From assembly GCA_964528535.1 (NCBI GenBank), contig CAZGSQ010000189.1:1-5030 (forward strand): DNA of 5,030 nt. Reading direction: 5' to 3'. Below the pieces are notes generated by a model. It did no database searches, had not been told where the DNA came from, and saw nothing but the letters and a program-made list of their open reading frames with translations. Positions 1-5,030 of this stretch are shown in pieces (within the stretch, counting starts at the first letter, position 1; every line of letters begins with the position of its first letter). The DNA is from CAINVV01 sp964528535. GTDB taxonomy: Bacteria > Bacteroidota > Bacteroidia > Bacteroidales > Prolixibacteraceae. Made by a program: the position numbers and the translations under genes.

Positions 1-2
1 AA

Positions 3-104
3 GCAATCAGCGAAGGTGAAATCTACAAAATTGATGCTGAACTTTGCACCGATTGCGGATCATGTGCTGAAGTATGTCCTACCGATGCCATTTCTCCTGA
101 ATAA
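3..104 (+). CDS. 2[4Fe-4S] ferredoxin, C-terminal fragment (5' end outside window)
   Basis: The frame opens at the left edge and gives 33 residues before a TAA stop. The fragment carries one complete cluster motif, CxxCxxCxxxCP (Cys 15, 18, 21 and 25 of the visible part, then Pro 26), followed by the typical short tail TDAISPE. The stretch AISEGEIYKIDAELC before it matches the linker between the two clusters of small bacterial ferredoxins, which in Bacteroidales are about 55 residues long, so roughly the first 20 residues with the first cluster motif are missing. The family carries single electrons in the cytoplasm between oxidoreductases such as pyruvate:ferredoxin oxidoreductase, hydrogenase or Rnf; the partner cannot be told from this window. 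A strong terminator starts 20 bases after the stop, so this is the last gene of its transcript. The family call is firm; whether it is free-standing or the tail of a larger protein cannot be seen. Confidence 0.88.
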   Translation, partial: AISEGEIYKIDAELCTDCGSCAEVCPTDAISPE

Positions 105-123
105 CAAGACGTAAGACTTTGAC

Positions 124-154
124 AAACCTGCTTTTTACAAGCAGGTTTTTTTTT
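124..154 (+). terminator. Intrinsic terminator of the ferredoxin gene
   Basis: A perfect 10-bp inverted repeat, AAACCTGCTT (124-133) and AAGCAGGTTT (139-148), encloses a 5-base loop, and the T run extends to 154. Further T runs follow at 157-164 and 171-176. It lies 20 bases after the ferredoxin stop and before the promoter-like sequence of the next gene, so it should separate the two transcripts. Confidence 0.9.
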
Positions 155-173
155 GCTTTTTTTTGAACAATTT

Positions 174-208
174 TTTGTCATAAATGTTAATTATGTTGAA
201 TATGTTTG
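174..208 (+). promoter_or_regulatory. Bacteroidota-type promoter of the HutI-family gene
   Basis: TATGTTTG at 201-208 matches the Bacteroidota -7 consensus TAnnTTTG exactly. A TTTG at 174-177 lies upstream with a 23-base spacer, which is at the long end for the -33 element. Transcription would start a few bases after 208, leaving a leader of roughly 45 bases before the ATG at 261. No Shine-Dalgarno sequence is seen before that ATG, as is common in this phylum. The prediction rests on the motif match only. Confidence 0.55.
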
Positions 209-260
209 TTAACTTTAAGCCTTATAGCCAGACAATTCATTCATTTACAACATTTTCAAT

Positions 261-1493
261 ATGGAACTTTTGCTTCTTAACATCAAGGAGCTGGTGCAGG
301 CAGGAGAAAATCCGCCTGCTTATCTGGCGGGAAAAGAGATGGGTTCATTGCGTTCCATTCGAAATGCCTTTTTGCTGATAAGTGATGAAATGATTGTAGA
401 TTATGGCTCCATGGAGGCTTTGAATCAGTCTGATTTGGAGAATTACGATCTATTGATGGAGATCGACTGCAGCGGAAGATGCGTCTTTCCCAGTTTCTGT
501 GATCCTGATTCCCACCTTTTGTACCCCTTCGCTTACACATCTGATTTTTCGGGTACAGCAACATTAAAAAATAACGACAGCGTCAATTTTAGCGATTCAT
601 TTGTCACACTGCATGACAGTTCAGTGGATGAGCTGTACCAACAAGCTTTGGACCATCTCAAGGCAGTTGTCAAAAAGGGAACAGGTGCCATCGAGATAAA
701 GAGTGGTTATGGTTTGGAAGCAGAAGATGAGATGAAGCTGCTGCAGGTGATCAGAAGACTCAAATGTACAACGCCACTCGTCATCAAATCAACTTTCATG
801 GGGTCTCCAACCTGCCCCGAGAAATTCAGGGGATCAGCTTCCAATTACCTGGATCACATCCTTGAGCTACTCCCAGCCATCGCAGCGGAAGAGCTGGCAG
901 ACAATCTTGACCTGTATTACGACAAGAAGTTCTTATCCAGGAGTGATTCGGAGCGGTTGCTCCTTGCCGGCATACTGCTGGGGTTGAATGTTAAAATTCA
1001 TTCGGAAGAGTTGGGATTGACAAATATCAACGAAGCCAACTTTAAAATTGGCCTTGACATTCTTGACAATGGCAGAGATATCACCCCTGAAAACATGCAG
1101 CAACTTGCAGGTGCAGGACTCTTTCCAGTCGTCATGCCTGGGGCTTCTTTCTTTCACCACCGCAACATTAGTGCGGCGCGTGGGATGATTGATGCCGGTT
1201 TACCGCTGGCCATCTCAACAGATTTTGACCCGGGTTCCCTGCCTTCGTGCGACATGAAATTTATGCAGTCGCTGGCTTGCCTTCAACATGGTCTTTTGCC
1301 TGAAGAGGTCATCAATGCCACCACGCTTAACTCCGCCCATGTGATGGGAATCGGCGATGGTTATGGCAGTATCACCAGAGGAAAAGCTGCCAATGTGTTC
1401 GTGACGCGCAAAATACCTTCCAGCCAGTATTTGCCTTATGCCTTCAGTTCGGATGTGGTTGAGATGGTGATTTTAGATGGAGAAATCCTATAG
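261..1493 (+). CDS. HutI-family amidohydrolase (imidazolonepropionase-like) with altered active site
   Basis: 410 residues, the usual HutI length, starting at ATG 261. True HutI is a cytoplasmic metal enzyme that opens the ring of 4-imidazolone-5-propanoate to N-formimino-L-glutamate in histidine breakdown. Family signatures present: N-terminal LVQAGENPPAYLAGKEMG, EIKSGYGL (145-152), AAEELAD (208-214), KIHSEE (245-250), VMPGASFF (291-298), STDFDPGS (319-326), LNSAHVMG (356-363) and GSITRGKAANVFVT (369-382). Metal-site His247 and Asp321 remain, as does Glu250. By family comparison from memory, four key positions are changed: the HxH motif reads D83-S-H85, the GAH motif reads G181-S-P183, the catalytic His of DHL is Ile267, and the substrate Arg after HxH is about Tyr92. 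The GGGI loop is not recognisable. The frame is uninterrupted, which suggests a selected paralogue, either an enzyme with another substrate or a pseudoenzyme, rather than decay. No hutH, hutU or formimino-transferase gene is nearby. Family membership is firm; HutI activity is doubtful. Confidence 0.88.
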   Translation: MELLLLNIKELVQAGENPPAYLAGKEMGSLRSIRNAFLLISDEMIVDYGSMEALNQSDLENYDLLMEIDCSGRCVFPSFCDPDSHLLYPFAYTSDFSGTATLKNNDSVNFSDSFVTLHDSSVDELYQQALDHLKAVVKKGTGAIEIKSGYGLEAEDEMKLLQVIRRLKCTTPLVIKSTFMGSPTCPEKFRGSASNYLDHILELLPAIAAEELADNLDLYYDKKFLSRSDSERLLLAGILLGLNVKIHSEELGLTNINEANFKIGLDILDNGRDITPENMQQLAGAGLFPVVMPGASFFHHRNISAARGMIDAGLPLAISTDFDPGSLPSCDMKFMQSLACLQHGLLPEEVINATTLNSAHVMGIGDGYGSITRGKAANVFVTRKIPSSQYLPYAFSSDVVEMVILDGEIL

Positions 1494-1513
1494 CCGCCGG
1501 ATCTTACTGTTTT

Positions 1514-2266
1514 CTACAAGTAATAGACGAATCCTACCGTTCCTGTTACGATCTCTTTTGGAACCAGAGTACTCCCGCTGTTCAACTGTTCAATTGTGGA
1601 ATAATTGCTGATGGTGGTTGTTTTTACCTCTTCGTAACTGCTCTTGGATCTGGAATATTGCAGGTTTAGCGCAACTTTAAGCTGCACTTTCTCGGTGACC
1701 TTCATGCGCAAGGCAGTACCTGCTAAAAAATCCATCGAAATATTGATCTGGTTGGTGTTGTGCTGAAGATATTCCCAGTTTTGAGCAGGATTGGAGAAGA
1801 GCAATTTCTGGTTGGGAAGATAAGCTACATTCATCCCTGTCATCAACTGGAAATCCCAGGACAACCTATCGAAATTGATGGAGTAGACGGGTCCGAAAAC
1901 AATGCTGTTCGACATCCAGGGATCCGTTGTCAGCGTGAGAAACTCACGCTGTGCCTCTGTAAATGCGATCTGTTTCTTCATCCTCGATTCCATCAAACTT
2001 CCAAGACCATTTCGGTCGATTGGATTGTTGTTCAATACCACCATCCCTTTGAGCCCCCAGTTGGTACCGAGCGGATAGGTAGCATCCAGGTTTAGGGCAA
2101 ATCCGCGGTGGGCAAATCCGGAACTGCTGCTGGCAGCATCCATTCCTGAAAATGATCCGGCTGGCCAGCAACCACCCATCGAAATTGAAAAATACCAATT
2201 GTCGGGTTGCGCAGACAACTGACTCGAAAAGAGCAAAAACACTACAACAAACAGGAAGTTCTTCAT
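1514..2266 (-). CDS. Predicted outer-membrane beta-barrel protein, function unknown
   Basis: 250 residues from ATG 2266. The open frame extends to a TTG at 2284, but the ATG directly precedes a textbook signal peptide (MKNFLFVVVFLLFSSQLSAQ, cleavage likely near residue 19-20), so the ATG is preferred. The mature part has alternating polar/hydrophobic strands rich in aromatic and Gly residues, such as NWYFSISMGG (23-32), GFALNLDATYPLG (55-67), NSIVFGPVYSINF (120-132), SWDFQLMTGMNVAYL (136-150) and VQLKVALNLQYS (194-205). It ends with a final strand, IVTGTVGFVYYL, typical of an 8-stranded barrel of the OmpA/OmpW-like size class. I do not recognise a named family. The start lies 30 bases after the stop of the upstream membrane-protein gene on the same strand, so the two are probably cotranscribed. 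It converges on the HutI-family gene with only 20 bases between the stops and no hairpin terminator there. Confidence 0.8.
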   Translation of the reverse strand: MKNFLFVVVFLLFSSQLSAQPDNWYFSISMGGCWPAGSFSGMDAASSSSGFAHRGFALNLDATYPLGTNWGLKGMVVLNNNPIDRNGLGSLMESRMKKQIAFTEAQREFLTLTTDPWMSNSIVFGPVYSINFDRLSWDFQLMTGMNVAYLPNQKLLFSNPAQNWEYLQHNTNQINISMDFLAGTALRMKVTEKVQLKVALNLQYSRSKSSYEEVKTTTISNYSTIEQLNSGSTLVPKEIVTGTVGFVYYL

Positions 2267-2296
2267 AAGGTTATTGCTTGACAATCAAGTTAAATA

Positions 2297-3136
2297 CTAA
2301 AAATGGATGGAAAGATAGGGAAGAATTGCTCCCTGGATGATCTTGCCGGTCGTTGCATCGAGCTGTGAGCCAAAGAGACTGTGGGGAATTGAGAAGATGG
2401 CCATGGTCACCACCATCGCTGCAACCACCCAATACCTTGATTCCTTTTCTCTGTTGAAAAAATAGGCGACCACCCATGCCATGAAGGCAATCAGGGTTTT
2501 GTTGTCGGTCAGGTCCCAGCCATAAGGAACACCAGCCCATAGCTCGTTGAAGGCAAATTTCTGTACCAGCGGTCCCATGATCAACCCCCCAACGAAGATG
2601 GTTGCAAGGGTGATTTTCATCATTTTTACCGAAGGAATCTTAAAAAGTGCGAAAATCCCGGCTACGTTGCTAAACAGCATGGCCAAAAACATGATCAGAA
2701 TGTGCGGAATGAGGATAGTCAATGGCACATAACCTTTGAAACGGATCACGGTAGGTGCTCCTTGGTTCAGCAAAACTTGCTCACTCCCTTTGCTCAGCGT
2801 AATTTTGTATTCGAGTTTTCCAGCCATTCCCTGGTGTGGTAGGGGAGCCGTAAGATTTTCTCCATCGCGCGACATGGCCAGTTTGGTAAACTCAACCTTC
2901 CGGGGATAAACCCTGTATTCGAGTGTCCCCGATACCTCTTTGTTAGGCACAGTCAAGGTAATCGGGCAATCCCCATCTCCATCGAAGGTACGAAGAAGTT
3001 TAAATTTATAGGTCTGCCCGGCAATGGATGCCTGGGTTTGCTGGGGATAGGTGGGCCCTGTTAATCTTTGGTAGATAGCTGCAGAAATGGTTAGTATTAC
3101 AGCAAAGATCCAGATCAATGTCTTTTTGGTTTGCAT
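2297..3136 (-). CDS. Five-helix integral membrane protein with a periplasmic domain, function unknown
   Basis: 279 residues from ATG 3136. A TTG at 3157 would add seven residues, but the ATG gives a clean N-terminus (MQTKKTLIWIFAVILTISAA). Residue positions here count from that ATG. A first hydrophobic segment at about 4-23 is followed by about 110 mostly polar residues (GPTYPQQTQASIAGQTYKFK, a TFDGDGDCP stretch, beta-like strands SGTLEYRVYPR and AGKLEYKITLS) that look like an extracytoplasmic beta domain. Four further helices lie at about 137-165, 174-193, 212-228 and 235-253. A conserved-looking loop, GVPYGWDLTDNK (202-213), sits before the fourth helix. I recall similar uncharacterised proteins in Bacteroidota and related groups but no function. 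No enzymatic motif is evident. It is probably the first gene of an operon with the beta-barrel gene 30 bases downstream, which suggests a shared cell-envelope role; that link is inferred only from spacing. Confidence 0.82.
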   Translation of the reverse strand: MQTKKTLIWIFAVILTISAAIYQRLTGPTYPQQTQASIAGQTYKFKLLRTFDGDGDCPITLTVPNKEVSGTLEYRVYPRKVEFTKLAMSRDGENLTAPLPHQGMAGKLEYKITLSKGSEQVLLNQGAPTVIRFKGYVPLTILIPHILIMFLAMLFSNVAGIFALFKIPSVKMMKITLATIFVGGLIMGPLVQKFAFNELWAGVPYGWDLTDNKTLIAFMAWVVAYFFNREKESRYWVVAAMVVTMAIFSIPHSLFGSQLDATTGKIIQGAILPYLSIHF

Positions 3137-3190
3137 GCTCAGTCTTTTTGTTGTCAAGATTAAATGTTTCTATTCTTAAACGGTTTACGG

Positions 3191-3236
3191 AAAAAATGGC
3201 CGGACGTTTCAGTCAGTTCCGGCAACTCAATTTTTT
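3191..3236. other. Hairpin flanked by A6 and T6 in the divergent region
   Basis: GCCGGA (3199-3204) and TCCGGC (3218-3223) pair over a 13-base loop. Six A's (3191-3196) lie two bases outside the left arm and six T's (3231-3236) seven bases outside the right arm. On the minus strand the stem is followed by CA and six T's, which is terminator-like. Neither flanking gene ends here, so it would have to act as a leader attenuator, a small-RNA end, or have no role. Confidence 0.4.
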
Positions 3237-3353
3237 GAATTTCAGGAAGTAAAAAGTAAACCCTCTCTCAAAGTTTTATCACCTTTTCTGAACCAAGGCG
3301 CCTGAGGAGAGTTGACAACTACCTTTCCGTAATTTATGGCGTGAAAATACAAT

Positions 3354-3386
3354 TTTGCACAGTTGAAAAAAAGTTTGGTAGATTTT
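3354..3386 (+). promoter_or_regulatory. Candidate promoter of the DUF6807 gene
   Basis: TTTG (3354-3357), a 21-base spacer and TAGATTTT (3379-3386) resemble the Bacteroidota -33/-7 pair with one mismatch in the -7 box. A competing -7-like element, TATTTTTAC, lies at 3441-3449 and the same nine bases recur before the SpmA-like gene, but it lacks a -33 partner. Choosing between them matters because transcription from the second would exclude the ATG at 3422. Confidence 0.3.
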
Positions 3387-3472
3387 TTTAATTTCCCCCA
3401 TAATTCTGTCGATCAAGGCAGATGGAAAGTTTGGAATTGTTATTTTTACGGATCATTAAACTTATCAAACTT

Positions 3473-4546
3473 ATGAGAATGAAAACTGCACTATTTTTGG
3501 GTGTTGTAATCTTGCTGTCTATGGGCAATCAACCTCTTTTTGCAAAGAAAAGTCCATCCGCCAAAGAACAAGGGAAGGTCTCTTTTGTCGATAAAAGTAA
3601 CAACAAACAGGTGGATGTAATGATGGATGGAAAACTCTTCACATCCTATATTTGGCCTGATAATGTCATGAAACCTGTTCTTTACCCTGTCGTGACCGCT
3701 TCCGGTACGGAGGTTACCCGTGGTTATCCGTTGAAACCAAGGGCTGGCGAAAGGGTAGACCATCCACACCACATTGGCATCTGGTTCAATTATGGCGACG
3801 TAGCAAAACTGGATTTTTGGAACAACTCGGAGGCTATTCCAGCCAACAAAAAGAGCGAGTATGGAACCATTCACCACAGAGCAGTTGAAAAGACAGTGGG
3901 TGGAGATGGCCAAGGTCTCCTGGTAGTCAACGCTACCTGGGATACGCCCGACGGAAAACAACTGCTGGCAGACAAAACTGAACTGCATTTCCTCAACCAG
4001 GGAGATACCCGCATCATCGACCGTATTACCACTTTGACAGCTGGAAATGAGGCAGTCTCAATGGCCGACAACAAAGAGGGTGTCTATGCCATCCGGGTGG
4101 CCAGACAGCTGGAACTGCCATCGAAAGATCAGGTAGTCATGACAGATGCCAAAGGAATTCCAACTACCGTGAAAGCCATGAGCACCGAGGGTGTCACCGG
4201 AAGTTACAGAAGCAGCGAAGGCATCAAAGATGACGCTGTGTGGTCAACAAGAGGCAAATGGATGATTTTGACTGGAACAATCGGCAAGGACAAAGTCTCC
4301 ATTCTCATGTGCGATCATCCCCGGAATGTGGGCTATCCTACTTATTGGCATGCCCGTGGCTACGGATTGTTTGCTGCCAATCCACTTGGATGGAGCATAT
4401 TTACCAAAGGGAAAGAGACTTTGAACTACAGCATCCCGGCAGGGAAATCTGTCACTTTCCGTTATAGATTGGTCATTCACAACGGTTCTGATCTCACTGA
4501 CGAAGCTATCAACGCCTTTACAGATGAGTTCGCAAAGAAATATTGA
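3473..4546 (+). CDS. Secreted DUF6807 family protein ('PmoA', PF14100)
   Basis: 357 residues from ATG 3473. An earlier in-frame ATG at 3422 would add 17 residues containing two Glu and a long charged stretch before the hydrophobic core, whereas ATG 3473 gives a normal signal peptide (MRMKTALFLGVVILLSMGNQPLFA, cleavage near residue 24), so the protein should be periplasmic or exported. The family is recognised by DHPHHIGIWFNYGDV (96-110) with the following DFWNNS, GTIHH (131-135), RIIDRITTLTA (180-190), KEGVYAIRVA (201-210), DHPRNVGYPTYWHARGYGLF (281-300) and AANPLGW (301-307). The His-rich clusters may form a metal or ligand site, which is an inference. PF14100 was once labelled 'methane oxygenase PmoA', but the protein has no resemblance to membrane-bound methane monooxygenase subunits and no methane-oxidation role should be inferred. 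Members are common in Bacteroidota; the function is unknown, with carbohydrate processing a guess. It is a single-gene unit ended by its own terminator. Confidence 0.88.
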   Translation: MRMKTALFLGVVILLSMGNQPLFAKKSPSAKEQGKVSFVDKSNNKQVDVMMDGKLFTSYIWPDNVMKPVLYPVVTASGTEVTRGYPLKPRAGERVDHPHHIGIWFNYGDVAKLDFWNNSEAIPANKKSEYGTIHHRAVEKTVGGDGQGLLVVNATWDTPDGKQLLADKTELHFLNQGDTRIIDRITTLTAGNEAVSMADNKEGVYAIRVARQLELPSKDQVVMTDAKGIPTTVKAMSTEGVTGSYRSSEGIKDDAVWSTRGKWMILTGTIGKDKVSILMCDHPRNVGYPTYWHARGYGLFAANPLGWSIFTKGKETLNYSIPAGKSVTFRYRLVIHNGSDLTDEAINAFTDEFAKKY

Positions 4547-4567
4547 TTTAAGCTCATTAAAAACGAT

Positions 4568-4597
4568 AAAAAATCCGGAATCAGTCCGGATTTTTTT
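4568..4597 (+). terminator. Intrinsic terminator of the DUF6807 gene
   Basis: AAATCCGGA (4571-4579) and TCCGGATTT (4585-4593) pair over the 5-base loop ATCAG. Three more A:T pairs extend the stem to 4568 and 4596, and the T run continues to 4597. It begins 21 bases after the stop codon and precedes the start of the next gene by about 45 bases. Confidence 0.9.
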
Positions 4598-4605
4598 ATT
4601 TTTAC
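4597..4605 (+). promoter_or_regulatory. Possible -7 element of the SpmA-like gene
   Basis: TATTTTTAC resembles the Bacteroidota -7 box TAnnTTTG and lies 36 bases before the ATG at 4642. No TTG-type -33 element is seen at the right distance because the terminator stem occupies that space. If real, the promoter abuts the upstream terminator. The match is weak. Confidence 0.25.
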
Positions 4606-4641
4606 CATCCTAAGTAAACCGGCAAATAGCTACCAAACTGA

Positions 4642-4986
4642 ATGGCTTTAAACTATATCTGGATATTTTTCTTTGTCATTGCCTTCATCATCGCACTATT
4701 CAAGCTGATTGTCTTCGGTAATACCGAAATTTTCCCTGAAATGGTGAACGCCGTATTCCAGAATTCCAAGACCGGATTTGAGATCTCGCTTGGCTTGACA
4801 GGTGTTCTGACATTCTGGACTGGAATCATGAAGATAGGGGAGAAGGGGGGAATTGTCAACATCGTCTCCAGGTTGATAGGACCTTTTTTTAACAAACTCT
4901 TTCCCGAATTGGGAAGAAACCATCCGGCCTACGGTCCGATGATGCTCAATTTTGCCGCCAACATGATGGGCCTCGACAATGCCGCC
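4642..4986 (+). CDS. SpmA-like nucleoside-recognition (Gate) domain membrane protein, N-terminal 115 residues
   Basis: The ATG at 4642 opens a frame whose first 115 codons are genuine. The sequence has a hydrophobic first helix (about 5-26), the block GFEISLGLTGVLTFWTGIMKIGEKGGIVN (45-73) and HPAYGPMMLNFAANMMGLDNAA (94-115), which are hallmarks of spore maturation protein A. The family normally continues DNAATPLGLKAM, so the true sequence stops exactly inside a conserved motif. In Bacillus, SpmA and SpmB are needed for spore-core dehydration; in non-sporulating Bacteroidota the homologue is commonly a SpmA-SpmB-like protein of about 400 residues with unknown role, probably transport in the inner membrane. 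More than half of the gene is missing. The frame stays open into the adapter at 4987-5030, so an automatic translation would add 14 false residues (RSEEHTSELQSPEA). Confidence 0.9.
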
Positions 4987-5030
4987 AGATCGGAAGAGCA
5001 CACGTCTGAACTCCAGTCACCTGAAGCTAT
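4987..5030 (+). other. Illumina TruSeq read-2 adapter with 8-base index (artefact)
   Basis: From 4987 the sequence is the TruSeq read-2 adapter, beginning AGATCGGAAGAGC and ending CCAGTCAC at 5020, a 34-base exact match to the known oligonucleotide. Next come the index CTGAAGCT (5021-5028), which matches my memory of TruSeq HT i7 index D707, and AT, the first two bases of the following flow-cell segment. It was not removed before assembly and marks the true end of the contig at about 4986. Confidence 0.98.

Larger units (their letters stand above)
3137..3472. other. Divergent intergenic region with promoters of both flanking genes
   Basis: 336 bases separate two genes pointing away from each other. 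I see no convincing small gene here. It holds an AT-rich stretch, the hairpin at 3191-3236, and candidate promoter elements for the right-hand gene (3354-3386 and 3441-3449). For the left-hand gene the best -7-like match on the minus strand is TAATCTTG (3162-3155), one base off consensus and without a clear partner element. An alternative in-frame ATG for the right-hand gene lies at 3422. Confidence 0.6.

Noticed and set aside
1494..1513. Shared bidirectional terminator between the convergent genes
   Set aside because: The 20-base gap has no inverted repeat long enough to form a stem with a T run.
1760..2095. Plus-strand open frame of 111 codons opposite the beta-barrel gene
   Set aside because: Its translation has no recognisable motif, while the opposite strand encodes a complete secreted protein.
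2267..2284. TTG start at 2284 extending the beta-barrel gene by six residues
   Set aside because: The ATG at 2266 directly begins a standard signal peptide; the extension adds only polar residues in front of it.
3137..3157. TTG start at 3157 extending the membrane-protein gene by seven residues
   Set aside because: The ATG at 3136 gives a normal short basic N-terminus before the first helix, and TTG starts are less likely when an ATG is close.
3491..3988. Minus-strand open frame of 165 codons inside the DUF6807 gene
   Set aside because: It is a shadow of a strongly recognised coding region and its translation shows no family resemblance or sensible composition.
4696..5001. Minus-strand open frame of 101 codons at the right end
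   Set aside because: It starts inside the adapter and runs antisense to the well-supported SpmA-like gene, so it is an artefact.
1..5030. Mobile element, CRISPR array, defence system or biosynthetic cluster
   Set aside because: No transposase, integrase, spaced direct repeats, nuclease or toxin motifs were seen; all genes resemble ordinary Bacteroidota chromosomal genes.

Overview
The window looks like a metagenomic or draft-genome contig from a Bacteroidota bacterium, most likely Bacteroidales or a near relative. The evidence is a 2[4Fe-4S] ferredoxin tail of the small Bacteroidales type, a TAnnTTTG-type promoter, start codons without clear Shine-Dalgarno sequences, a secreted DUF6807 ('PmoA') protein, a Bacteroidota-style spore-maturation-A/nucleoside-recognition protein, and Q/A-rich signal peptides. 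It holds six protein genes, of which the first and last are cut by the ends. No rRNA, tRNA, CRISPR array, insertion sequence or phage gene was seen.

Layout. Positions 3-104 are the C-terminal end of the ferredoxin, closed by a strong intrinsic terminator (124-154). A promoter-like pair (174-208) precedes a complete HutI-family gene (261-1493, + strand). Two minus-strand genes, probably one operon, converge on it: a five-helix membrane protein of unknown function (2297-3136), then a small predicted outer-membrane beta-barrel protein (1514-2266). A 336-bp divergent intergenic region (3137-3472) with a conspicuous hairpin separates these from a secreted DUF6807 protein (3473-4546, + strand), which ends in a second intrinsic terminator (4568-4597). 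The 5' part of a SpmA-like membrane protein (4642-4986) follows. The last 44 bases (4987-5030) are not biological: they are Illumina TruSeq read-2 adapter plus an 8-base index.

How the genes work together. There is no single pathway here; these look like ordinary chromosomal genes in separate transcription units. The most notable biology is the HutI-family protein. It is intact and full length and keeps the fold-level motifs, but several residues needed by true imidazolonepropionases are replaced: the first His of HxH, the His of the GAH motif, the catalytic His of the DHL motif and the substrate Arg. It also has no histidine-degradation neighbours, so it should not be annotated simply as HutI. 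The most important practical point is the adapter at the right end, which stays in frame and would give the truncated SpmA protein a false RSEEHTSELQSP-type C-terminus. I did not find convincing evidence of a new multi-gene system.
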